Source: Desulfarculus sp. (GTDB lineage Bacteria > Desulfobacterota > Desulfarculia > Desulfarculales > Desulfarculaceae). From it: a stretch of DNA of 8,099 nt. The position numbers were made by a program, and so were the translations under genes. This document shows, one piece after another, positions 1 through 5,663 of this stretch; positions within the stretch are counted from its first letter, which is position 1, and each line of letters starts with the position of its first letter. The notes below the pieces were generated by a model that worked only from the letters and a program-made list of their open reading frames with translations, was not told the origin of the DNA and did no database searches. The DNA is taken from positions 1 through 8,099 of the forward strand of contig JAIWNN010000151.1 in NCBI GenBank assembly GCA_020216805.1. The letters run 5' to 3'.

Positions 1-422
1 TTGGCCGGGGCGGGCGCGGGGGTCGGGGCGGGCGCGGCCATCGGCGGCGGGCTGGATTCCGGGCCGCCGCCGGCGGACGGGGTCAGGCCGAGATAGCTTT
101 CCACCCGCTCCAGGCGCTGGCCCAGCTCGCCGCCGCCCTGGTTGAGCATCTGGGAGGTCTCGTCGATCCGTCCGTTCAGGCGGGCCAGCTCCTGGCGCAT
201 GTAGGCCATGTCAGCCACCAGGTTGGCCTGAGGACCCCGGGTGGTCTCGATGGTCTGCTGCATCTGGTCCACCCGCTTGGTCAGATCGCGCAGGCGGGCT
301 TGATCGCGGGCCACCTGGGCCTGCAGGGCGTTGAAGTCCTGGGGATCGACGCTGGCGCAACCGGCGACCAGGGCGGCGGTGGCCAGGACGACCAGGGCGG
401 TCTTGGGCCAGGCTCGGGACAT
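1..422 (-). CDS. cpoB: CpoB/YbgF-like Tol-Pal-associated periplasmic protein, N-terminal part (3' end outside window)
   Basis: Only the first 140 codons are present; the gene runs off the left edge. The ATG at 422-420 follows a strong purine-rich ribosome binding site (GAGGGGGAG, about 427-434). The protein starts with a basic n-region and a hydrophobic stretch ending in LVAGC, a good lipobox with Cys22, so it is predicted to be a lipoprotein; E. coli CpoB instead has a cleavable periplasmic signal. Residues 28-110 are rich in Gln, Arg, Leu and Glu with heptad-like spacing, matching the N-terminal coiled coil by which CpoB/YbgF trimerises and contacts TolA. From residue 115 a Gly/Pro/Ala-rich linker begins, which in this family leads to C-terminal TPR repeats that are not visible here. 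Its place as the last gene after pal is the classical position, and CpoB is known to coordinate PBP1B and Tol activity in constriction. The identity rests on the coiled-coil lipoprotein N-terminus plus operon position, because the diagnostic TPR region is outside the window. Confidence 0.8.
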   Translation of the reverse strand, partial: MSRAWPKTALVVLATAALVAGCASVDPQDFNALQAQVARDQARLRDLTKRVDQMQQTIETTRGPQANLVADMAYMRQELARLNGRIDETSQMLNQGGGELGQRLERVESYLGLTPSAGGGPESSPPPMAAPAPTPAPAPA

Positions 423-449
423 CTGCTCCCCCTCTCGCGGCGTTGGGAA

Positions 450-480
450 GGCCGGAAAGGGGGCGCGCCCCTTCCCGGCC
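450..480 (-). repeat. Large GC-rich hairpin between pal and cpoB
   Basis: An inverted repeat lies in the 67-base gap between the pal stop codon and the cpoB start. Positions 450-462 pair with 468-480 in a 13-base-pair stem in the minus-strand transcript, with one G-U pair (456/474) and a 5-base loop (463-467). No T-run follows, so it does not look like a standard rho-independent terminator. Similar intercistronic stem-loops can stabilise the 3' end of the upstream message or reduce readthrough; either role here is inference. Confidence 0.6.
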
Positions 481-489
481 GGTGGCATG

Positions 490-1047
490 CTATTTGATCA
501 CGAAATGGGCGCGGCGGTTGGCGGCGTAGGCCTCCTCGGTGTGGCCGGGCATCAGGGGGCGCTCCTTGCCGTAGCTGACCGTCTCGATCCGGCTGGGCTC
601 GATGCCCATGGCGGTGAGGTAGGCGGCGGCGGCCTTGGCCCGCTTCTCGCCCAGGGCCAGGTTGTAGCTGGCCGAGCCGCGATCGTCGCAGTGACCCTCG
701 ATGATGACCATCAGGCTGGGGCGCTGTTGCATGAAGTTGGCCTTGTCGTTGAGGATCTGTTTGGCGTCGGGCCGCAGGTCGTAGCGGTCGTAGTCGAAGT
801 GGATGTCCTGGTTGACGAACAGGTCGCGCAGCTGGGCCTCGCTGCCGCGGGCCTGGCCCTCGGCCAGTTGGGCCTCGCGCAGGCGCTGCTCGCGCAGGCG
901 GCGCTCCTCCTCGGCCTTGAGTCGGGCCTGCTCCTCGGCGCTCAATTCCCCGGGGCCCACCGCCTTCTTGGCGCAGCCCAGGCCGCCCGCCGCCACCAGG
1001 CCCAGGATCAGGGCCAGGACCAGGGTGTAGATGACGTTGCGTTTCAC
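490..1047 (-). CDS. pal: Peptidoglycan-associated lipoprotein Pal
   Basis: Pal is an outer-membrane lipoprotein whose OmpA-like domain binds meso-diaminopimelate in peptidoglycan and is handed off to TolB. I choose the GTG at 1047-1045 because GGGAGG (1054-1059) sits 6 bases upstream; an upstream ATG in the same frame has no such site. This gives 185 residues, close to the usual Pal length. A signal peptide runs to Cys25, with the lipobox ending GLGC, a slightly unusual -3 residue. Residues 36-76 form a highly charged Glu/Arg/Gln linker, probably helical and longer than in E. coli Pal. The OmpA_C domain covers about 78-185, with FDYDRYDLRPDA, GHCDDRG (118-124) and YNLALGEKRA (128-137). Asp121 and Arg136 are spaced as the two peptidoglycan-contacting residues known in OmpA-type domains, and the C-terminus has NRRAHFVI. 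It lies 60 bases after tolB in the operon. Identification is secure. Confidence 0.96.
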   Translation of the reverse strand: MKRNVIYTLVLALILGLVAAGGLGCAKKAVGPGELSAEEQARLKAEEERRLREQRLREAQLAEGQARGSEAQLRDLFVNQDIHFDYDRYDLRPDAKQILNDKANFMQQRPSLMVIIEGHCDDRGSASYNLALGEKRAKAAAAYLTAMGIEPSRIETVSYGKERPLMPGHTEEAYAANRRAHFVIK

Positions 1048-1107
1048 TTTTCGCCTCCCGGAAATACGTTCAGATTTACCAGTTTCCAAAACCCATTGTC
1101 TCGCACA

Positions 1108-2412
1108 CTACTTGACGCCGACCACCCCGCGGGGGGACCAAGCCGGGTTGCCGTTTTCGCCCGGCAGGTCGGTCAGCCGCTTGATGGGCTGCCCGTTGGC
1201 GGTCATGACGTATATCTGATAACGCCCCGTGGCACGGCTCGCGTAGGCGATTAGCCGCCCGTCTGGCGACCAGGTGGGTTCCTCGCCGCCGCCGTAGCCG
1301 CTGGTGAGGATCTGCTGGTCGCTGCCGTCTGGGCGGATGGTGGCCACCTGGAAGACCCCGCCCACCTCCACCTGGAAGGCGATCCGGTCGCCTCGGGGCG
1401 ACCAGGAGGGGGCGGCGGCGTACTTGTGGCCATAGGTGATGCGACGCACGGCCCCACCGTCCACGTCGCGGATGTAGATCTGGGGCTGCCCGGCCCGGTC
1501 GGAGCAGAAGGCCATCTGCCGGCCGTCGGGGCTGAAACTGGGACCCACGTCGATGCCCCAGCCGTCGGTGAGGTTGGCCCCCAGGTTGCCCACTTGGTCG
1601 GAGAGGAAGATGTTGGTCTTGCCGGTGTGGCTGGTGGCCACCGCCAACTGGCCGTTGTTGCGGAAGGCGGGGGTGAGGTTGACCCCCGGCTTGTTGACGA
1701 TGACCTGTCCGCCGCCGCCGGCCAGGGCGTGCAGGATGATGGCCGGCCGGCGGTTGACGTAGCAGGAGTAGGCCAGCAGACGGCCGTCCGGCGACCAGGA
1801 GGGGAACAGGCAGATGTCGCCCCGATGGGTGAGCTGGCGGGCTCCGGAGCCGTCGAAGTTCATCAGCCAGATCTCCTTGACGCCGCCCACCGAGTGGGTG
1901 AAGGCGATCTGGGTGGAGAAGACGCTCTTTTCGCCGGTCAGCGCCTCCATCACCTCGTCGGCGAAGCGGTGCATGATGGCCGGCATGTCGCTGGGCAGGC
2001 CGTCGTAGCGCCGGCCCACCACCAGCTTGCCCTCGGTGACGTCGTAAAGCCGCATCTCCACCGAGAGCGTGGAGGCGGTGGACTCGTAGTTGCCGGTGAT
2101 CAAAAGGTCGGCGCCGATGCGCTTCCACTGCCGGGGGTTGACCTCGCCCTGGGCCGGCCCCAGGTAGGTCTTGGGGTCCAGGATGTCGAAGAGCCCGGTG
2201 TAGGTCAGGTCGCCCACCAGGACCTGGCGGCCCTGGACGCCCAGCTCGGCCGCGCCACCGCCGGGCAGCAGGCCATAGTCGGGCATGGCCAAGGGTATCT
2301 TGCGCGAGCTGGGCTTGGTGATGTCGATGTAGACCCGGGCCTGGACGGGCTCGGGCGGGGCCAGGCACAGGCCCACCATGACCAGCAGCAGAGCGACGCC
2401 AAGTTTCTTCAT
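1108..2412 (-). CDS. tolB: Tol-Pal system periplasmic beta-propeller protein TolB
   Basis: TolB is the periplasmic partner of Pal and TolA. The 434-residue protein begins with a Sec signal peptide (hydrophobic core about 5-18) with likely cleavage after PVQA at residue 26. The mature N-terminus RVYIDI matches the family segment that contacts TolA. Residues 27-165 form the N-terminal alpha/beta domain, including ADLLITGNY (101-109). Residues 165-430 form a six-bladed beta-propeller of WD40-like PD40 repeats. Blade motifs are PSWSPDGRLLAY near 204, a degenerate PAFRNNGQLAV near 248, PSFSPDGRQMAF near 291, PSWSPRGDRIAF near 335, PTWSPDGRLIAY near 379 and the terminal PAWSPRG near 423. Ending soon after the last PAWSP is normal for TolB, so it is not truncated. 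The ribosome binding site is weak (AAGGG about 11 bases upstream), so translation may depend partly on readthrough from tolA, which ends 43 bases before. Length and motifs fit the family well. Confidence 0.96.
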   Translation of the reverse strand: MKKLGVALLLVMVGLCLAPPEPVQARVYIDITKPSSRKIPLAMPDYGLLPGGGAAELGVQGRQVLVGDLTYTGLFDILDPKTYLGPAQGEVNPRQWKRIGADLLITGNYESTASTLSVEMRLYDVTEGKLVVGRRYDGLPSDMPAIMHRFADEVMEALTGEKSVFSTQIAFTHSVGGVKEIWLMNFDGSGARQLTHRGDICLFPSWSPDGRLLAYSCYVNRRPAIILHALAGGGGQVIVNKPGVNLTPAFRNNGQLAVATSHTGKTNIFLSDQVGNLGANLTDGWGIDVGPSFSPDGRQMAFCSDRAGQPQIYIRDVDGGAVRRITYGHKYAAAPSWSPRGDRIAFQVEVGGVFQVATIRPDGSDQQILTSGYGGGEEPTWSPDGRLIAYASRATGRYQIYVMTANGQPIKRLTDLPGENGNPAWSPRGVVGVK

Positions 2413-2436
2413 GCTGTCATCAACCCTTCATGGGGC

Positions 2437-2455
2437 GGCCGGACCGTCGCCGGCC
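2437..2455 (-). repeat. Small perfect hairpin between tolA and tolB
   Basis: GGCCGG (2437-2442) and CCGGCC (2450-2455) form a perfect 6-base-pair stem with a 7-base loop, directly after the tolA stop codon and upstream of the tolB ribosome binding site. No T-run follows. It may influence message stability or tolB initiation, but in GC-rich DNA a hairpin of this size can occur by chance. Confidence 0.4.
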
Positions 2456-3355
2456 TCAACCGCCCAGGTCCTCCACCCTGAAACGCACCCCCACCTCGAA
2501 ATAGGGCTCGCGCATGCCCGCCGGCGGCGGCGGGAAGGGCGCGGCCCGCTCGGTGGCGCGCAGGGCCGATTGATCATAACGGGTGTTGCCCGAGCTCTGC
2601 TCCAGCCAGGTCTTCTCCAGGCTGCCGTCCTTGCGGATGCGCATTCCCACGATGGCCACCAGGCCCTTGGGCTTCTGCACCAGGGCCTCGCTGAGCACCC
2701 AGGCCGCCTGGATGCGCGACCACAGCTCGGTCAGATAGACCTGGTCGCGCACCGAACTGGCGGTGCCGCCGCCCGCCCCGGCCGAGAACGCCCCGCCCAC
2801 CTGATTGGACTTGGTGGCGAATTTTTTCTCCAGCCGTTCCAGGGCGCTGTCCAGGCGCTGCCGCTCGTCGACCTTGGAGCGTAGCTTGGCCAGACTCTTT
2901 TCCAGCTCCTTGGCCGCGTCCACGGTCTCCTCGGGCTTGGGCTCGGGCTTGGGCGCCGGCTTCTTGGCCTCGGCCTCCTTGGTGGCGATGGCCTCCTTCT
3001 TGGGTTCGGGTTTGGGCTCCGGCTTGGGGGTCGGCTTGGGCTCGGGCTTGGGCTCGGGCTTGGGCGGGGCCGGCGGCTCGGGCTTGGGCTCGGGTTTGGG
3101 CGGGGCCGGCGGCTCGGGCTTGGGTTCGGGCTTGGGCGGGGCCGGAGCCGGCGGCGCCCCGGCCGGCAGGTGCGGCGCGCCCACCAGTTGGACCTGGTAG
3201 ACCGGCGCGAAGATCTCGCGCTTGCTGGGCCCCCAGGCGCGCCAGAAGATCAACACCGCCACCAACAGCAGGTGCAACCCCAGGCTGACCGCCATCGCCC
3301 AACCCAGCTGCTCGCCGGAATGGGGGCGGAAGATTCTATAAACCGTGGCGCTCAA
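2456..3355 (-). CDS. tolA: TolA-like energy-transducing protein with TonB-type C-terminal domain
   Basis: This is the inner-membrane-anchored protein that spans the periplasm and passes TolQR energy to TolB/Pal. The chosen start is TTG at 3355-3353, overlapping the tolR stop by 4 bases (TTGA), which suggests translational coupling. The only nearby ATG (residue 21) falls inside the membrane segment. The 299 residues comprise a short cytoplasmic N-terminus; one transmembrane helix at about 20-41 carrying the SxxxH motif (Ser24, His28) typical of TonB/TolA anchors; and a Pro/Lys/Glu-rich periplasmic stretch at about 65-145, including three exact 12-residue repeats at 71-106. A helical charged segment follows at 146-182, then a Gly/Ser linker, then a TonB_C-like domain at about 203-299 (AAWVLSEAL, then VGMRIRKDG, then RATERAAPFPPPP). 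The central region is TonB-like and Pro-rich rather than the long Ala/Lys helix of E. coli TolA. Position between tolR and tolB makes TolA the best name; by sequence alone it could be called a TonB-family protein. Confidence 0.9.
   Translation of the reverse strand: MSATVYRIFRPHSGEQLGWAMAVSLGLHLLLVAVLIFWRAWGPSKREIFAPVYQVQLVGAPHLPAGAPPAPAPPKPEPKPEPPAPPKPEPKPEPPAPPKPEPKPEPKPTPKPEPKPEPKKEAIATKEAEAKKPAPKPEPKPEETVDAAKELEKSLAKLRSKVDERQRLDSALERLEKKFATKSNQVGGAFSAGAGGGTASSVRDQVYLTELWSRIQAAWVLSEALVQKPKGLVAIVGMRIRKDGSLEKTWLEQSSGNTRYDQSALRATERAAPFPPPPAGMREPYFEVGVRFRVEDLGG
3038..3145 (-). repeat. Three tandem 36-bp repeats within tolA (Pro/Lys/Glu linker)
   Basis: Three consecutive 36-base units (3038-3073, 3074-3109, 3110-3145) encode the same 12-residue peptide PAPPKPEPKPEP. 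They differ from one another by only one to three bases, mostly silent. Further, less regular KPEP units follow in the coding direction down to about 3000. The array builds the stiff periplasmic extension and could change copy number by slippage or recombination. Confidence 0.9.
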
Positions 3356-3789
3356 GACGCTTTCTTCTTGGTCGGCGGCGGAACCTTCTCGGGTTCGGTG
3401 ACCATGCCCAGGTTGGCGATGCCGGCCTTGCGGGCCTCGGCCATCACCTGGACCACCACGCCATAGGGCACGTCCTTGTCCGCCCGCAGATAGACCTTGG
3501 TGTCCGGTTTGCGGCTGGTGATGCCGGCCAGCTTATCGGCCAGCCCGCCCACCTCCACCGGAAACTCGTCCAGGAACAGCTTGCCCTCGCGGGTGACGGT
3601 CAGCACCAACAGCTCGTCGCTCTGCTTGAGGGCGCCGGTGTCGGTCTCCGGCAGCTTGACGTCCAAACCCTGGACCATCATCGGCGCGGTGACCATGAAG
3701 ATGATGAGCAGGACCAACATCACGTCCACCAAGGGCACGACGTTGATCTCGCCCATGAAGCGGCTTTTGCCCGAGCTGACTCCAGCCAT
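3352..3789 (-). CDS. tolR: TolR, ExbD/TolR-family proton-channel subunit
   Basis: TolR is the single-pass inner-membrane protein that works with TolQ to convert proton motive force into movement of TolA. The ATG at 3789-3787 is preceded by a GGAGGGG-type ribosome binding site. The 145-residue length is typical. The cytoplasmic N-terminus has the GEINVVPLVDVMLVLLIIFM signature; Asp22 in the transmembrane helix (about 19-38) is the conserved protonatable residue, equivalent to Asp23 in E. coli. The periplasmic domain (about 45-130) carries LDVKLPET and the VYLRADKDVPYGVVVQVM motif typical of ExbD/TolR dimerisation domains. A Pro/Lys tail ends the protein. It follows tolQ by 19 bases and overlaps tolA by 4 bases. 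The ExbD alternative is made unlikely by the full tolQ-R-A-B-pal order. Confidence 0.95.
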   Translation of the reverse strand: MAGVSSGKSRFMGEINVVPLVDVMLVLLIIFMVTAPMMVQGLDVKLPETDTGALKQSDELLVLTVTREGKLFLDEFPVEVGGLADKLAGITSRKPDTKVYLRADKDVPYGVVVQVMAEARKAGIANLGMVTEPEKVPPPTKKKAS

Positions 3790-3808
3790 GGCCCGCCCCT
3801 CCGCCTTC

Positions 3809-4621
3809 CTAGGCCCCGGCCGCCGCGCTGGAGCCGCGCGCGGCCTCGCTGTTGGGCGCGCCCTGGCGGCGCATCATGTCGCGCTCCACCAGGTTCAGGA
3901 AGTCTTGGGCGAAGGCGGCCATCTCGTTTTCCAGCACCAGGATGCGGCGGTTGAAGTGGTTGTAGAAGACCACCGCGGGGATGGCGGCGAACAGGCCGGT
4001 GGCGGTGGCCACCAGGGCCTCGGCGATGCCCGGGGCCACGGTGGCCAGGTTGGCCGCGCCGCTGGCGCCGATGGAGCGGAAGGCGTCCATGATGCCCCAG
4101 ACGGTGCCAAAGAGGCCCACGAAGGGGGCGGTGTTGGCGCAGGTGGCCAGGAAGGTCACCGCCCGACCCAGGCGGGTGCTCTCCGCGGCCTGGCCCCGGT
4201 TCAACGCGCGCTGCAGGTTTTCTATCACACCCTGGGACAAGGAGCTCTCGTGGACCTCGCCCCCGGACTGGACCCGCATCACCCGGCCCAGCTCGCCATA
4301 GCCCAGGTTGAACAGCGTGGCCAGGGGGCTCTGGGTCAGGTGCTTGGTCTGGGCATGGGCGGCCGAGAGGCTGCCGGCGTGCCAGAAGATGTCCTCGAAC
4401 TCGGCATTCTGCTTGCGCGCGTCGCGGATGGCCTTGAACTTGGAGAAGATCACGGCCCAGGACAGCACCGAGAACATGATCAGCATCAGAAGCACCAGCT
4501 GGACCACGAAACCGGCGTTCCAGATCATGTGCCAGACGTCGGTGCCGCCGCCTCCCCCCAAAGGGGACTGGGCGGCGAAGGCCGGCGTTACTCCTGTGAA
4601 CAATCCCCAGATGTTGGCCAT
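3809..4621 (-). CDS. tolQ: TolQ, MotA/TolQ/ExbB-family proton-channel subunit
   Basis: TolQ is the polytopic inner-membrane stator subunit that forms the proton channel with TolR. The frame stays open upstream to 4825, but the -10 box at 4652-4657 places transcription start near 4645, so the ATG at 4621-4619 (GGGATGG upstream) is the natural start; it gives 270 residues. Membrane helices are at about 38-58 (QLVLLMLIMFSVLSWAVIF), 155-178 and 198-221. The family signatures ANTAPFVGLFGTVWGIM (162-178) and APGIAEALVATATGLFAAIP (196-215) are intact. Thr164 and Thr206 align with Thr145 and Thr178 of E. coli TolQ, which line the ion path. One oddity is about 30 extra N-terminal residues before the first helix, including AFAAQSP and a run of five Gly, which E. 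coli TolQ lacks. It is the first gene of the operon. Confidence 0.95.
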   Translation of the reverse strand: MANIWGLFTGVTPAFAAQSPLGGGGGTDVWHMIWNAGFVVQLVLLMLIMFSVLSWAVIFSKFKAIRDARKQNAEFEDIFWHAGSLSAAHAQTKHLTQSPLATLFNLGYGELGRVMRVQSGGEVHESSLSQGVIENLQRALNRGQAAESTRLGRAVTFLATCANTAPFVGLFGTVWGIMDAFRSIGASGAANLATVAPGIAEALVATATGLFAAIPAVVFYNHFNRRILVLENEMAAFAQDFLNLVERDMMRRQGAPNSEAARGSSAAAGA

Positions 4622-4651
4622 TGAATTACCATCCCACAGCATATTGTGGCC

Positions 4652-4680
4652 ACTATAGCCAGCGGCCGGATCAATGTCAA
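4652..4680 (-). promoter_or_regulatory. Near-consensus sigma70-type promoter of the tol-pal operon
   Basis: On the minus strand a perfect -35 TTGACA (4680-4675) is separated by 17 bases from a -10 TATAGT (4657-4652). Transcription should start near 4645, leaving an untranslated leader of about 24 bases before tolQ. No other comparably good promoter was found within the operon. A 5-base inverted repeat (4634-4638 with 4645-4649) lies over the start region and may form a small leader hairpin. This promoter supports one transcript for tolQ to cpoB and fixes the tolQ start codon. Confidence 0.85.
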
Positions 4681-4883
4681 GTTTTCGACAGGGCTTTGCG
4701 TCCCGGCTCGGGGCAATTCTATCCCCGGTTTTCGCGCATTTAAAGGGGGACGTCGGGGGATTTTTGGTTATGATCGCCCGCTGGCGCCGGTCGGCCCCGG
4801 ACCTGGCGCGCGCGGGGTTGATCAAGAAATTTAGCGCGCTATCAGCCTGTTGTCCAAAGCGGGTCCTTGGCCCTTTCCTTGGG

Positions 4884-4889
4884 TATAAT
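4884..4889 (+). promoter_or_regulatory. -10 element (TATAAT) of the HAD hydrolase gene
   Basis: A perfect TATAAT lies 29 bases before the ATG at 4919 and predicts a leader of about 20 bases. No good -35 hexamer occurs 16-18 bases upstream (that stretch reads GGGTCC), so the promoter may be weak or activator-dependent. A strong ribosome binding site, GGGAGG (4908-4913), is 5 bases from the start codon. Confidence 0.6.
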
Positions 4890-4918
4890 TCCGGTTACGC
4901 CTTTAGCGGGAGGAAGAC

Positions 4919-5563
4919 ATGGGGCAGTCGGGCGTCAAGGGGCTCTTTCTGGATCTGGACGGCACCTTGGCCGATTCCATGCCGGTGATGCGCCAGGTCT
5001 ATTTCGATTTCCTGGCCCGCCTGGATCGTCAGGGGAGCGACGCGGATTTCGACTCGGTGGTGGGCTACACCCTATTGGACACGGTCAAGCTGCTCAAACA
5101 GCGCCACAGCCTGCCCCAGCCGCCGCTGTCGCTCCTGGCCCTGTACAACGACCTGGTGGAGGAGGTCTACATCACCCACGCCCGGCCCTTCGCCGGCGCG
5201 GCCGAGCTCCTGTCCGCCGCCCGGGGGCGGGGGGTCTTCACCGCGGTGGTGACCAGCGCCACCCGCCGGGTGCCGGAGCTCTGGCTGGAGCATCACCACC
5301 TGGACCACCTGATCTCCACCGTGGTGGCGGCCGAGGACGTGGTCCGGGGCAAGCCCGATCCCGAGCCCTACCAGCGGGCCCTGGACCTGGCCGGGCTGAT
5401 CGGCCCCCAGGCCCTGGCGGCGGAGGACTCGGCCACCGGGGCCCGGGCCGCCATCGCCGCCGGCATCCCCACCTACCTGGTCGGCCCGCCCGACCTGCGG
5501 CCGGAAGTGCCCGGCGCGGCCGGGGCGGTGCCCAGCCTGGCCGAGCTGATCGCGCTGCTCTAG
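4919..5563 (+). CDS. HAD-superfamily hydrolase, subfamily IA (phosphoglycolate phosphatase / beta-phosphoglucomutase type)
   Basis: This is a cytoplasmic haloacid-dehalogenase-fold enzyme, most likely a small-molecule phosphatase. The start is fixed by GGGAGG 5 bases upstream of the ATG. The 214-residue length is normal for subfamily IA. All four motifs are present. Motif I is DLDGTLADS with nucleophile Asp12 and acid/base Asp14. Motif II is VVTSAT with Thr112/Ser113. Motif III is Lys145 in RGKPDPEPY. Motif IV is EDS with Glu169-Asp170, which binds magnesium. Residues 20-90 form a helical cap (type C1) inserted after motif I. The substrate cannot be told from sequence; phosphoglycolate, beta-glucose-1-phosphate and pyrophosphate (PpaX) are all possible in this group. 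The gene is transcribed alone, divergent from tol-pal, so there is no operon clue to its pathway. The catalytic set is intact. Confidence 0.9.
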   Translation: MGQSGVKGLFLDLDGTLADSMPVMRQVYFDFLARLDRQGSDADFDSVVGYTLLDTVKLLKQRHSLPQPPLSLLALYNDLVEEVYITHARPFAGAAELLSAARGRGVFTAVVTSATRRVPELWLEHHHLDHLISTVVAAEDVVRGKPDPEPYQRALDLAGLIGPQALAAEDSATGARAAIAAGIPTYLVGPPDLRPEVPGAAGAVPSLAELIALL

Positions 5564-5570
5564 CCCCAGC

Positions 5571-5609
5571 AAAAACCAACCCCCGCCCGGCGAGCCGGAC
5601 GGGGGTTGG
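5571..5609 (-). terminator. Rho-independent terminator of the RRM gene
   Basis: The inverted repeat 5576-5609 forms a 10-base-pair GC-rich stem, one mismatch (5586/5599), then 4 more pairs closing a 4-base loop. Read on the minus strand it is followed immediately by TTTTT (5575-5571), so it is a classical terminator for the RRM gene that ends at 5664. On the plus strand the hairpin starts 12 bases after the HAD stop codon but has no T-run after it, so it would terminate that gene less well. Confidence 0.9.
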
Positions 5610-5663
5610 CGCGAGCCCTATGGTCCGCCAGGGTCGCCTAAAAGCGGCCCCGGACGGCGAGGC

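Larger units (their letters stand above)
4622..4918. other. Divergent intergenic region between tolQ and the HAD gene
   Basis: These 297 bases hold the leftward tol-pal promoter at one end and the rightward promoter of the HAD gene at the other. The middle (about 4685-4880) holds no gene that I can support. It contains two short perfect palindromes, TTGATCAA (4818-4825) and TAGCGCGCTA (4832-4841), which could be binding sites for a regulator, but their size makes chance an equal explanation. There is no ybgC homologue here, although that gene often precedes tolQ in proteobacteria. Confidence 0.6.

Noticed and set aside
331..1254. Long plus-strand open frames opposite pal and cpoB, and similarly 1426-2481 opposite tolB
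   Set aside because: They are antisense to well-supported genes, have Gly/Ala/Val/Leu-rich or His/Gln-rich composition, no recognisable domain and no ribosome binding site of note.
1076..2368. A 430-codon open frame on the minus strand overlapping tolB
   Set aside because: Its product is a low-complexity Arg/Pro/Gly/His-rich string without domains, typical of a shifted frame through GC-rich coding DNA. The overlapping TolB frame has a signal peptide and clear propeller motifs.
3497..4624. A 375-codon plus-strand open frame opposite tolQ and tolR
   Set aside because: It is the complement of the conserved TolQ and TolR frames, with a Gly/Gln/His-rich product; a mirror effect of codon bias.
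4709..4727. A CGGGG/CCCCG inverted repeat followed by TTTT as a terminator
   Set aside because: The stem is only 5 bp with a 9-base loop, and no rightward gene ends before it.
4622..4825. Upstream in-frame extension of tolQ by 68 residues
   Set aside because: The extension would include the promoter itself. The -10 element at 4652-4657 puts the transcript start downstream of it, and the added residues have no family match.
4818..4825. TTGATCAA as a possible FNR/CRP-type operator
   Set aside because: An FNR site needs TTGAT and ATCAA separated by four bases; here the half-sites are fused, so the spacing does not fit.
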